Source: Leuctra nigra
Taxonomy: Eukaryota > Arthropoda > Insecta > Plecoptera > Leuctridae
Assembly (NCBI GenBank): GCA_934045905.1
Contig: OW203769.1
Location: forward strand, 15,345,705 to 15,409,704
DNA length: 64,000 nucleotides
Direction: 5' to 3'
Position 1 is the first letter of the stretch. Each line of letters begins with the position of its first letter. The position numbers were made by a program, and so were the translations under genes. Shown in pieces: positions 1-14,364 of the stretch. Below the pieces are notes generated by a model. The model did not search any database. It was not told where the DNA came from and was given only the letters and a program-made list of their open reading frames with translations.

Positions 1-86
1 CTAGCGGCCGGCGCGCCCAAGTTCACCGGTCTGTACACGTACGACCCGCCGCCAGAGGGCTGGGTGTCGCTCAAGCCGCACCTCGT
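1..86 (+). CDS. SLC15-like transporter, first visible exon (partial)
   Basis: Frame 1 reads through KFTGLYTYDPPPEGW to KPHLV and stops at donor GTAAGT (87-92), leaving a two-base remainder. The next exon supplies one base, which rebuilds a valine. The position matches the loop before transmembrane helix 5 of PepT1. The exon probably continues upstream of base 1. Confidence 0.8.
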
Positions 87-3000
87 GTAAGTTCAGACAC
101 ATGTGACGTGACATCCTGATTAGGAAGGCGTCACAACTCTTAATTTCTTTACTTCGAAAGTATGCAACCTTGATTTTCTTTCGAGTTGATTCATTAGTCG
201 AAGTTCGTATATTTTCCTAAATCCTCTCGTTTCATAGTCTACAGTAGGTACAAGTCTTTTAAAATAATTATTTTCATATTAAGATTTTGTGCAATATTTG
301 TAGTATTCTTCGCCGCTCCCACGGTATCATTTACTTTGCTAAATTGATTCATTGGACATACATAGGTATGTTAGCAAAGAATTAAGGAGGGATCTCCGAA
401 TTTCACTTATGTATAGAAATCGTTCAAATTTCGCATATAAATAGATTTTTATGTACTGCATCATAATATGGCGAGAAAAAGTGGTCAACGTGAACTAATT
501 TTCGAGATATATCGCTTCAAAGTTACAGTTTTCTTCTCAGTTTAACATTGCGATCATACGGAAAAAGTCATGCTGATATTTTTAAAAGCTTATTTGGCTG
601 CTTTCCCACGTATAGAATTTTTTGAAAAACTACTATAGCATGTATCAGATGCAATATTTGATTATAACATTTTTAAATGTATACCTTCGTGAACGTTTTA
701 CCGAGCTATGAGGGTTTTACTGCTTTATTTTTACGTTTTTCCATCTGAAAAGTGCAGTTTTACATGTACATTTATGTTGCCATGGTAAAACGGTCTTCTA
801 GAAATTCGAAATTCTTTGCAAATTTGTAGAAATTTCCAGAAGACCGTGAATTTATCACTTATCCCTCCTTAAGCCTCAGTCATGCTTGACGCGGCCAGAT
901 GAAGTAAGTGTTAACAAGATTTCATCAAAATCGCTCCACGTTCGATAACTAATCTACAAACTACTGACTGACAACGTAACATCTCTCATTATCACTGTTC
1001 AGACTTAATTCAACTCTATCAGTTGAGTTTGCTGCCCTGTTTGTAATTCATCACTCCGTTTGCAATGGCCTTAATGGAAATAATTTGAACGATGGTGTGA
1101 TAATCACACTGTGAATTAAACTGAAGAAGACTGCCGCCAGCTTTTGCAGATGTGACTGTGTCCAGAAATATGATTTTCAAATGGTAGAACGCTTAAAAAG
1201 AGGGTGGATATTGTTAGAAACGATCGAATCTCGTCGAGAAGGCCAATCTCATCACGAAAGGAATACAAGTGGAAGTTGTGCCATCTGTGATGAAGAAAGA
1301 CCGCCGTTTCAGCCTCAAGATGATTGCAGAACAAACAAATTGGATAAAATGTACATCGCCCGATTTAATTATAATGATTCCGTGGGTCTTCGTAGAAGAA
1401 AGAATTCTACTCCACGATATCAAGCATGCTCGGTCAACTCAAGAGTTATGGGGAAGAAAACTGTCGCCACACTGGCACAACCACAATGCGGCCCAGACGA
1501 CAGGGTATTCCACGATACGTCTACCTTTTCCCCATACAAGTTAAAAGGTCGTCATTCCGGGATTGAGGAAAGAATAATAATATCTGTTAAACTTTCCTCA
1601 ATACAACTTGAGGAAATTCTTCCAGAACTGTAATCGGTATTCCTACGATCTATGGAAAAACGTTGAAATCACTCTATAACAAGTGCAGTTCTTTGAAGGG
1701 GATAACTTTGTAATCTGATATGAGTCTTATACGGAAAAATAGTAAATAAGAGTAAATTCTTTTAAAATCCTCGATTATTTACTGTTTCTCAAACTTTATA
1801 TGATACCATTGGCTACAGAGTTCCCCCAGGTTGTACGAATAAGTATGTCTTTTAGAGCTATCTTTCAATCAATATGTTCTGGTAAGATTAATGAGCGTCC
1901 TCTGCAATATTCCACGATGTGCAACAGGTATTGTGATCGTGTTGTCAGGTGGCTGATGGTTGTGGGAATGGCGCTGGTGGCAGTGGGCCACGATGGGCCT
2001 CTGCGCATCCTCTGCAATATTCCACGCTGTGCAACAGGTATTGTGATCGTGTTGTCAGGTGGCTGATGGTTGTGGGAATGGCGCTGGTGGCAGTGGGCCA
2101 CGGCAGACTTCAGCGCATCCTCTGTAATATCCCACGCTGTGCAACAGGTATTGTGATCGTGTTGTCAGGTGGCTGATGGTTGTGGGAATGGCGCTGGTGG
2201 CAGTGGGCCACGGCAGACTTCAGCGCATCCTCTGCAATATTCCACGCTGTGCAACAGGTATTGTGATCGTGTTGTCAGGTGGCTGATGGTTGTGGGAATG
2301 GCGCTGGTGGCAGTGGGCCACGGCAGACTTCAGCGCATCCTCTGTAATATCCCACGCTGTGCAACAGGTATTGTGATCGTGTTGTCAGGTGGCTGATGGT
2401 TGTGGGAATGGCGCTGGTGGCAGCGGGCCACGGCAGACTTCAGCGCATCCCCTGTAATATCCCACGCTGTGCAACAGGTATTGTGATCGTGTTGTCAGGT
2501 GGCTGATGGTTGTGGGAATGGCGCTGGTGGCAGTGGGCCACGGCAGACTTCAGCGCATCCTCTGTAATATCCCACGCTGTGCAACAGGTATTGTGATCGT
2601 GTTATCAGGTGGCTGATGGTTGTGGGAATGGCGCTGGTGGCAGTGGGCGACGATCGGCCTCTGCGCATCCTCTGCAATATCCCACGCTGTGCAACAGGTA
2701 TTGTGATCGTGTTGTCAGGTGGCTGATGGTCGTCGGAATGGCGCTGGTGACGGTGGGCCACGGCGAACCTCAGAGTATTCTCTTCAATATGCCACCCCGT
2801 GCAACAGGTATTGTGATCGTGTTGTCAGGTGGCTGATGGTCGTGGGAATGGCGCTGGTAGCAGTGGGCCACGGCGGACCGCGTGAAGTTGCCCGAGCTCT
2901 GGGAAGCGAACAGTTCGCGCTGCCGGCCGAGGAGCGCCACCTCCGCAACTTCTACAAGATCTTCTTCTACTTCATGGCGTTTGGCGCGTGCGCGGGAGTC

Positions 3001-6000
3001 CTGATCGCTCCGGTGATGCGCATGCAGGTCGAGTGTCTCGGACAGATTTATTGCTTCCCGCTGAGCTTCGGAGTGCTGGCGATCGCGATGATCGGGTCGG
3101 CAGGTACATGAACTAACTGGAATCGGTGTATATTGCTCAATATACTGATACTCTATAAAAGATCATGAGTGGTTTTGTATTACATTGACTGATCTTTATG
3201 TTGGGAATTCAGCAGCATAGTATCAGAACGTTAAAGTTCGTTCACGTTAAGAATATTTCTGACGTTTTAGTCGATCACGTCGTTCATTGGTCGTTCGCAT
3301 GAACACTGCCCTGTCAATGGCAAGACTTTCTTCTTTGTATTATTGAAATTGCATAAATTAAGTGAAATACACCATTTTTAATAGAAGAAAATATTATAAA
3401 AATTCAATAAAATTGATTTATTTTTATCTACAGTCGTATTATACATATTTTTGGATTATAATATTGATATTAACATGTGTAGGAATACAATTGTTCATTT
3501 GACTACAGTACCTAGTATCTACACGGCCTTGATATTCTAAACTTGAACAAACTTTATGTCCAACAAGCACAATTTTCTGTAAAAGGCTTTTAATCATAAA
3601 GCTGGGTTCCCATACTTCGCTTTTATTTCGCATTTGGTTCGCTTTCGCAAAATGGCAACCTTTTAACACAGAAAATCGTCCATGTTTAATTTCGTCTCCG
3701 AAATGCAAAAATGTTGGACCAACTTCAACTTCGACGAAATCATAACGCGCGAAAACCGGAAGTGATGCGATATATCGAATCTCCATTTCCGGTCGACCTC
3801 GAGCTTATATTCGATATTCGATTAATGAACATATGTTTTGACGTTTTGACGTTTCAACTTTCAAGTTTTACTTTTTCCGCATTTTCTTGCCTTTCTTGCT
3901 TATTATCTGATTATTATTCGTCATTTTGTTTTTAACTTTTGGCAGAATACTATTTATGTATCGCGTATCCATGGATACGCGAAACGCGCGAAACAGAAAT
4001 CATGGAAACGACTACAAACTTCGCGACGCGAAAGCGAACCGAATGCGAAATGAAAGCGAAGTATGGGAACCCAGCTTTAAGCTATTTTTGTTTAACCAAC
4101 CTGAAACTCAAGCAGATCAAATTATTATATTTCCCACTGCAATAAATTATATGTTTGGCACAATTTTCTGTACCATATTTCATGTTAACACGTTTATCTC
4201 GGTTCAATGTTTATTGATTGACATATTACGATTTGCAACTATGCTCCTCTGGCTTGGGCATTATCGTAACAACTTAGGATCACACCGTCGTCGTTTCACA
4301 GTTGTGTTGTTGAGCGGTTGGACTCGTCTGCATGCCGGCCCAACGGAAGGGAATCCCCTGCTGGAGACGTTGGCTTGCGTGAAGACCGCCTGGACGGCGC
4401 CCGCCGACGTGCCCGGCTCGGGGCTCGACAAGGCCAGCGACGTCTTCACCGACGAGTTCGTCGCCGAGGTGCGCCAGACGCTGCGCACTCTCGTGCTCTT
4501 CATCCCGCTGCCGCTCTTCTGGGCGCTGATGGAGACGCAGTTCTCGACGTGGATCTACCAGGGCTCGCGCATGGAGTTCCCGCTGCTCAACAAGTGGCAC
4601 GTCGAGCCCGACCAGATGCCGATCGTATCGATGCTCACCGTGTTCGTGGCCATGCCGCTGATCGAGCACTGCATCGTGTGCTGCAGGCTGCACAGGCGCC
4701 CGCTGCTGCGCATGTTCTTCGGCGCATTGCTGGCGCTCGCAGCGGCGGGATTTGCAACGTACGTGCAGTTTCGCGTTGAGGTATGTATTTCAATATAATA
4801 CATATTGTGTAAAACATGAACATAAATCGGAGTTCTACAAGGTTCGGTACCTTCACAGCTCTATGATTTTTTACACTAGCCAAGATTTATGAAATAGACA
4901 ACATTAAAGCCCTATCACACTGAGTTGCAACCCGTGTATGGAACCGCGGTTTGAAAATATGGTTGGCCGCGCATGTGCAGAGACTGAATTTGGTCAACCC
5001 ACGGGTTGGTTTGAAAAATAGAGAATTCTCTATTTTTCCGGTTCCAACAATTTGTTGTGGTACCACGTGACGTGAACTGACCAATAGGGCGTAACCGGAA
5101 CCGGTGCTTTCTGCGCAATTCAAAGTGTCAATTGTGAACCAACCAACATCAACCTAAACCGTTGCGTGTGATAGGCTTTTTCCTCTTTTTGCAACAAAAG
5201 TTTCAATACGACAGTTCCAACCACGGGTTGCAACTCAGTGTGATACCCACTTTAAACATAATATAGTTAGCTCTGCTTTTGTGTGACAAGCGATATATTC
5301 ACGGTCTTCTGGAAATTTCTACAAATTAGCAAAGAAATTCGAATTTCTAGAAGGCCGTTTTTCCATTATCCTTTACTATAATACGCTTAAAAGAGAAGAA
5401 CGTCGTCCCCGTAGCAACGTGGCTGAAAATTTCGTTCTCTATATAAATCTTGAGTTTTCCACCGATCAAGTTGAAACTCGCCAGTAATGTAATAATAATA
5501 ATAATAATAATAATATATTTATTCAAAGAACCATTACATGGTTATAGAACAAGTCAGTAGTTTGTACACAATTATTTACACAATTTTATGAATACATCTA
5601 GATTAATAGATTACGTCAAGACGATAAATAGTTTATAATAATTCATTAATTCAGCTGGTGTAGACAGCGCTCCTTTCAGATATTTGCTTCACGTACAAAA
5701 TTACGTGACTTGATTTATAGAAACACTTTCGCGACATTCTGTTCAGTATTTACAAAGTTATTCGTGAAAAACATCGCCTTTTCTGATCTCTTTATTTTAA
5801 ACTTCAATTTCAATTGTGCAGTGAAAATAAATTTTAGTAGGCAGTGAAACTAATTTTCACAAATCGACCTGAACAATACTTGGCCATGGAATCCGGAGAT
5901 CGGAAGTTGCGTTACGATTCGCGTCTATAGACATCGCGAATTTAGCACAATTTTCAACGAAACATGAATTTTCCTGTACATAATTTCAAGCGAACTGGCA

Positions 6001-9000
6001 AGCAAAAAGTTTCGTTTGAATCCGATAAGTATTTAGAGAGATACTAAATATAAACCAAATTGTCATTGAAAAAGTCACTGTTTTCGAAACTTTCCAAATG
6101 TAGGAGTGAATCCATTTGGCAGTGAAGAAAATATTGGAATTTCTACTGGAGACCTTGACTAGAATCATGGCAAACCAACATTTCATGTGAATAAATGCTG
6201 ACATTTTTGGAGTGGGTTATGGGGGGGGGGGGGGGGGGGCACAAGGGAACATTTCTGTCCAGAGTGTCTTTTATTGTTACCTTTTGATATTGGACCTAAT
6301 TTCCAATATTACGTCTCTCATTTGATATGACAATATAAACAAATATCAAGCAAGCAAGAACATACATTTTCTGCTTACTTCACAACTTAGCATTTTATCA
6401 AAAGATTTTAAGTGGAACACCTACATACCTAATACTGTATCGTTCGTTGATGTTTTCATGTGTGCAGAGAATATGCGAACGATTAAATAATCAGGATAAG
6501 TTATAAAGTGGAAACATGCAAAATATTGTATTGGGTATATTTCGTAATTTTTTAATTTTTTACATAAAAAGTGACGAACTTTGATTAAATCTCGATACCA
6601 CTTTTCGTTCATCATAATTGCAAATCAAATCATATTCCATTTTAATATCAATCACGCCTATTTGTTTTAATTCAGTTTCAAATATTTATTCTTATTTTGA
6701 CCCCCCCCCCCCCCCCCCCCGTGATGGACTTGGCCAGTCGCGTTGATCGGTTGCGGGGAAGAATACCCTAGACTATGATGTACATCTCCTGACACAATAA
6801 TTCAATTGTAAACAGGATTCGATTAAATAAAATTTTGGAACCTGAATTCGATCATCATATAGATACATTTTATTCTGTTGTGTTTCAAATATTATAAAAT
6901 CATTTTAATTCTATATACCATGCAACTGAAGTTTTTGTTTTTATTTAACATTGAGTCGTATCTGTTCATATTTTTTATATATTGACTATTGAGTTATTCA
7001 CGATATATTTAAATATTTTAAAAATAGTTACATATGTTTTCTTTTTTTCTAATTTACGTTGTACACTACAGGTGTGCATTGGGGTTAGTGTGGGGTTAGT
7101 ATGCACCTTCCACAGATATAATTATAAAAAAGCCTTGATTTGCATTTATGATCGGTCATTCCGTGAGTTGAAAAAAATTATCACGAGAGACAATTCTTTG
7201 CCAGCATATCAGAGTAGTTTTATTTTAATGGTGGTCCATCTTCAGTTCTGCATTGCCTTGCCCAGAAAGATAGCAAATAGGGTCATGTATTACTTGGCGG
7301 GGCTCTCTAGTTATTATTATTATGTCTATATTCTCAACAGAGCCGAGGCTCCACTAGTGAGAATGTAATATAGGGAAGGGAGGAGAGGAAACCCGGTACC
7401 GGCATGTAGAGACTCCTGATGAAAGATACCAAGGGGACCAACGGCTTAAGGATGAACCATCGCTTTGAATGACTATATTCATTGCATGAGATAAATTAAT
7501 TCAGAAAACGCATGTTTGTCCTACTTTAAATCATAGTTTTATAATGTATTATGTGGAGAATAATAGGTACGATATGAGATAATGAAGAATTTTATAACAA
7601 AGTTTTCGTTAAATATTTTTGTTAAGAATTCAGCAGTGGTTTTGACTACGTCCGTTGTCCCATGTTAAATGGCCATATGTGAAGATTTTCAAACAGAAAT
7701 TAAGTCGGTGACAAGTCTATTTTATGTTTTCAATGCATTCAATATTAGTTGAAGAATATATCAACAGTTTTCTGTTGAAATTGTTGCTGAGGATAAAAAA
7801 TAAATTAGAATAACACGGTTACATGCCAGGCAGCTCCCATGAGATTTGCCAGTTACATGCCAGGGAGGTGCCAGGCATGTAACTATGACTGGACAACGGG
7901 CTGCCAGGCACCTCCCAAGGTAGCTGCCTGGCACATGTCTGGGAGCTGCCTGGCACATGTCCATGGGAGCTGCCTGGCACATGTCCATGGGAGCTGCCTG
8001 GCACATCCCAGCAGGTGCCTGGCACATCTCTGGGAGCTGCCTGGCACATCCCAGCAGCTGCCTGGCACATCTCTGGGAGCTGCCTGGCACATTCCAGCAG
8101 CTGCCTGGCACCTCCCAAGTACATCTCTGGTACATTCCAGCGAGTTCAGCTGCCTAAAATTAACGGTTATTTTGAATTTAAACTGTAAAAAGTAAACTAT
8201 AATAGCGATATCTACACGAGTTTTCATCATAATTACATTACGACAAGTTATTCACAGAGATTATTACAATTGCGAATAGAATCTGAAATAAAACGCAAAT
8301 GGATTAGACGTGATTTCGATGGCAGGACCTCCAGGTGGCAGGCAGACGCGCTATCCAAGGGACCACGATGGCAGCTGAAGGTTTGGTGCGTTGAAACATA
8401 GGTAGTTGAAACGAGCATTTGAAAGGAGATAGGTTGCGGCTGTTATGCTCACGTAAATAATTGATCCACAAAATTAATATGAAGTTAAACTAATAGGCAA
8501 ATTAAAATGTATTATTTTTAAATAAATCAATGTTAGCCTGGGATTGGCACTTATAGTGTTATCACTATAGTAATACAAACACTGGGCTATTACGACGAAG
8601 GAATAACATTACTAGTTCACTATAGTTATGTTATTATAATATATAAAAATTTAAGAATGTTATGTAAAAATGGGTGCCTACTTAATCTCGAGTTTGTTGA
8701 AAATGTTCACCATGCGGAAATGAGCACATTACTTTATCTTTGATAAAACAAAAGATTTCCCTTGGTATCTCATCTAGTCTCATTTCCACATGCGGTATCA
8801 ACTCGAGAATAGGCCTCAGCTGGAGCGCCTCTCTTCTCTCCTCGCGATCGAATTCATTTCACTTCTATTATAAGATTTACGCCGAATGAATTACGCCGGT
8901 CACGACGAAATCAGAAAAAGACTCCATGGTGCAATGGAGTGCTATCTACTTCTATCTATTTTCCTTCCTTGCAAATATATAAAACCTTTCTTCCGTCGCC

Positions 9001-12000
9001 ATTAGCCTCGCTGCAGAACAGTGCGACGTTAAGCCCCAGGCAAAAAAATAAAACCTTGAAGTTCGAGGTGAATAGGTATTACCTAATTAAGTTTAGGTTA
9101 TGCTTAGTTCTTATAGCAAACTAATTTTAGAATTATCTATAAGAGCTACTTGTTATTTTAACAAGTACCTATAGTATGGCAGTACCTCACAAATATTCAA
9201 ACTAACTTACAAAATGAGTTTGAACATTTGGGAGGTCCCCGCCATGTAACAGGGATGAGCCAGGCAGCTCCCTGGGATGAAACTGGCATATGCCTGGCAC
9301 GTCCCTGGCACATGCCTGGCACATCCCTGTTACATGGCGGGGACCTCCCAAATGTTCAAACTAACTAACAAAATGAGTTTGAACATTTGGGAGGTCCCCG
9401 CCATGTGCCAGGGATGTGCCAGGCATATGCCAGTTTCATCCCAGGGAGCTGCCTGGCACATCCCTGTTACATGGCGGGGACCTCCCAAATGTTCAAACTA
9501 ACTTACAAAATGGGTTTGAACATTTGGGAGGTCCCCGCCATGTAACAGGGATGTGCCAGGCAGCTCCCTGGGATGAAACTGGCATATGCCTGGCACATCC
9601 CTGGCACATGCCTGGTACATCCCTGTTACATGGCGGGGACCTCCCAAATGTTCAAACTAACTAACAAAATGAGTTTGAACATTTGGGAGGTCCTCGCCAT
9701 GTAACAGGGACCTCCCAAATGCCACCACATTCCTCTCGATAAGGTTTGAACATTTGGGAGCTCCCTTTTACATGGCGAGGACATCCCAAATGTTCAAACT
9801 CATTTTCTAAGTAGTTTGAACATTTGGGAGGTCCCCGCCATGTAACAGGGAGCTCCCAAATGCCATATCCCAAATGGTCAAACTGGGATGTGCCAGGGAG
9901 GTGCCAGGCACGTACCTTGTTTGCTGGGATGTAGGAAATTAATTCGTTCCCCCATAAGAGCCATGTAAAAATCTCAAACTTTGAAAACGTTTTACATAAA
10001 AGTTAGGTCGGTGACGTATATATTTTTTGATCTTATATTGTAGATATTACTATTGGGAACAAAATAAAATGGTTTGGAAAAAAATTGTTGGTAAATGAGA
10101 TATCCCTGGTTCATCCTTAACGTCCCTTCCGAAGGACGGTGTAACATTCACAGCACAGGCCTTCACAACCCGCGCCGTCGAGAGACTGATAACAGGTGGA
10201 GGGAGGTCGTCACACTAACCCCATTGAGTCAGTGGCAGTGGCAGTGAGCAGACGTATATTGTAAGCGAGGACGTTCAGTGAATCACCGAGTACTTCGCAT
10301 TAGCATCATGCCTAGGAAATTGCGGTCGGCCAGCACCGGTTCTCAAGATGAGCAAGATCCTCTCGCTTCGTTGGACTTCGATAAGGTAGATCCAAATTTT
10401 GAATCGGTGTCTAAAGCCTTAAAAAGCATTTTCCTGGCTTTAAAAGATATAACGAAGTCATTGAACTTCCAAGCCGAGACGCATGATGAATTACTAAAAG
10501 AATGCAAAAGTCAAAATAATAAGATTGAAACGCTGATTTCTGAAATAAACATGTGTAAAAAGGAGAACAAAAAACTGCACGAAGATAACGAATCTCTTAA
10601 ATATAAACTGAATGATATGGAACAGTATTCAAAAAACTTTAATATGGAAATACATGGAGTCCCTGAATCAAGAAATGAGAACGTTTATGAGATAGTCGTT
10701 GATATAGCTCAAGCATACGGTTGCCTTGACATAAATGAAGTCGACATTGAATTGTGTCATAGACTTAAGAAGAAAGCAGACAATAAGAATATTCCAGCAC
10801 CTATCATTGCAAAGCTTTACTCACGCAGACACAAGGAGGCAATTATGTCTGGCAGGAAGAATAAATCTAAACTACTTGCAAGCGACATCGGATACAATAA
10901 CGCAACTTCTCAAATATTTGTTAACGAACATTTAACCCAAATGAATAAAAAATCTATTTTGGTTGGCTCGCAATGCAAAGAAGCTAGGCTACAAATATGC
11001 TTTGACCAGAAATGGGAAAGTTTTCTTGCGTCAGAGTGAAAATTCGCCAACAATTCTGATAACAAAACCAGCGGACATTCCGGTCGGGCGTGCGACTAAT
11101 GCCGGGGATTCTGCCAAGATCTGGGCAAGAAATAAAGGTACAGCTAGCAAACAAACAATAACATTTTTCTCCGAAATGGAGCTGTCCAATATATCTGATC
11201 GAATAGATCTAGCCGGTACATTTCTCGAAAGTTGTCATAACAATAATACAGTAAACAGCATTCCTAAAGTTAATGAGTTATATAAACATGTGAATGGAAT
11301 GAAGATAGTGCATCAGAACATTAGAAGCATTAGAGTTCATTTTGATGAATTTTGTGTTATGTTGAGCCAATTTAACTTTAAATTTCATATTATTGTACTA
11401 ACTGAAACCCACTTAATAGAAAATGAGCCTTATCAAATAGAGGGTTACAAAACGAATTATTTTAACGCAAGGCACACGCATTGTGATGGTATTGTGATAC
11501 TTGTAAGCGACCTTATAGGTGATTATCACATTGATTATAAGTGTTTAATTGAGAATTCCAACACCGCACATGTTACATTTACGCATCTAAATGAGAGCTA
11601 CTCTATATTTTGTATTTACAGATCGCCTTCAGCCAATGCCGCAAGTTTTGTCAAAGAACTTGAACAAACAATAACTGAAAACAATACTTTCACACGTCAG
11701 ATAATAATAGGTGATATAAATCTTAATTTGATCGACGAAAAAAATACAATGATACAGGACTATCTAAATATATTGTGTTCAGCAGGTTTTACTAACTGGA
11801 TAAGCACCTCCACCCGCGTTACATTGAAAAGTGGTACTTGCATTGACCACATTTTTGTTAAAACTAAAAGTTTCAAGTCAGCAGTATCATGCGTGCTTGA
11901 AACAATTATCACTGATCATTATTGTGTAATGTTTTGGTGGGATGATGCCTCAGAATCCTCAGATGAATTTAAACCTCAGATGGGTGACTTTAACCCACAT

Positions 12001-14307
12001 CGACAATGCTAGTGACAAAAAATATATTAAATGTAACTCGAAGTACAAAAAAATTAAACCCTGGATAACAAAGGGACTTATATCATCTATTAGACACAGA
12101 GATAAAATGCATTTGAAATTAACAAAATTAAAAGCAGCTCCTCATGTAGATCAACACTGTTTATCTAATTTATTAGCTAAATATAAATTATACAGGAATT
12201 TTATTAATAAGTTGGTGAACAAAGTAAGGAATGACTTTTACTCAACAAAGATTAAAGAAAATGTAGCTGACCCCAAAAAAGTCTGGGGAATAATCAATGA
12301 AATTTCACATAGAAAGGCCAAAGACAGGAAACCTATAAAAGAACTTATGATTGACAATAATATGCATAAAACTTCAGACGATCCACAGAAGAGTGCGAAT
12401 TTACTAGTTGACTATTTTTCTAACATTGGTAATTACTTGGCAGAAAATATACGCTCCTCCCCTGGCTATCAAAATTCAAAATTCAAAATTCAAAATTCAA
12501 TTGATACTGATTCTCCTAACCCGGCAGTTAGTGGAACATCTAATGGTAATTCTCTATACTTAACACCTGTTACGGAAGCAGAGATATTAAAATTAATAAT
12601 GACACTTAAAACAAATACTGCGTGTGTTGGTGATGAATTGCAGGCCAGCACAATAGTTGTAATCAGACATTACATCGCGAATCCACTTGCACATATTTTC
12701 AATCTAAGCTTGGAGCAAGGTATATTTCCTGAATGTTTCAAATCCGCAATAATTATTCCAATACATAAAGGTAATGAAAAGTATAAAGTAGACAATTATC
12801 GACCAATTTCACTTCTGCCTCATTTATCAAAATTATTAGAAAAATGTATTAAATTTAGATTATTAAAATTTTTAAACGATTTTAATGTTTCGTCGCCAAA
12901 TCAATATGGTTTTCGGTCTAAATTAAGCACGGATGACGCAATTTATGCTGTCACTAAACAAATTTATCAAAGTTTAGATAAAAGCGAAAAGTCTATAGCA
13001 GTATTTCTAGATCTTGCTAAAGCATTCGACACCGTGGATCATGATATTTTACTTTTAAAACTTGAAAATATAGGAATTAGAGGAGTCGCACTTAATTTGT
13101 TCACTTCTTATCTTGCAAATAGAAAACAAGCAGTAAAACTGGGACCTATTCTTAGTCAAGAAAAGACTGTGCTCTGTGGAGTGCCCCAGGGAACAGTACT
13201 TGGCCCAGTATTATTTATAATATATATAAATAAACTTTGCAACATGGATATTGAGGGTAACGTTATCACCTATGCAGATGATACGGCGATAGTGTTTAGG
13301 GGTCCAGATTGGTCAAGTGTATATCAAAAAACCAATAATTCACTCTCAATTGTCTACAATTGGCTTAATTTGAATATTTTAACCCTAAACCAATCAAAAA
13401 CAGTGTATTTAGAATTTTCAATATACAAGCAACCAGAGCCCACGCAAAAAATGAAACTCTACCTTCATTGTTCAAACTGTGCAATGAAGGGCCCTTGCGA
13501 TTGTTACGAATTAAAGAAAGTGCGCACTGTAAAATATCTTGGAATTATAATTGATGAAAATGTTAAATGGAATGACCTATTACGAATTGTGTCAGCAAAC
13601 TCAGAAATTTATTATATATATTTTACAGGCTGCGAAATATTTTACACAGAAAATTAATTATGCAGGTATATACCGCTTTGTCCCAATCCATTATGCAATA
13701 CGGTATTATTGGTTGGGGGGGAATTAAGAAGACAAATTTAAAACCATTAGCTAACATTCAAAGCTTGATATTAAAAATTATCTTGAAAGAGAGGAAGAGT
13801 TATTCAACGAAGCAAGCATTTATAGCAACCAATGTACTCACAATTAGCCAATTGTATTACAAAACGATAATTATCCACACCCATAAATATTTTAATTTTT
13901 ATAAAACACATCATCCACCTCTTTTACAGTCTACTAGAGCCAATAATTCAAGTAACTTTAATTATACTCTGTATGTCCCCAAAAAAATTAAACTCACTGG
14001 CCAACGGCACGTTGATTACCTGGGCCCCTACCACTATAATAAAACTCCTATTGAAATTAGGAAAAGTAATAGCATGTACATATTTAAGAAAACCCTCAGT
14101 AAATGGATGCGAGACAATTTCTTTTCTTTTCAACAGTATCAAAATTAACCATGAATAATCATTAATTATATATTATATATTGTATATTGTAGAAAATTTG
14201 TAATATTGTAATTGTATATTGTAATATTATATCGTAATTATATTATTGTAATTATTATTATTATTGTTGTATTATAATATGTACTAAGTATGTTTCTTTT
14301 ATATATA

Positions 14308-14364
<57 letters not shown>

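Noticed and set aside
1800..2836. Repeated 75-88-codon open frames with MADGCGNGAGG or VVRWLMVVGMA
   Set aside because: They are frames through the 110-bp array; the coding sense belongs to the transporter exon only.
3926..4301. Open frame continuous upstream of the transporter exon at 4302
   Set aside because: Its upstream part is the end of a TIR element, and the CACAG acceptor at 4301 restores phase with the previous exon.
4318..4779. 153-codon frame overlapping the transporter exon
   Set aside because: It is an alanine/arginine-rich shadow frame of GC-rich coding DNA.
7761..8230. Several cysteine- and glycine-rich frames (for example QLLGCARQLPEMCQAP)
   Set aside because: Produced by the GGGAGCTGCCTGGCACAT array in different frames on both strands; no start context or homology.
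9206..9925. CRISPR-like array of repeats and spacers
   Set aside because: The genome is eukaryotic, the repeats are palindromic units of over 100 bp, and there are no cas genes.
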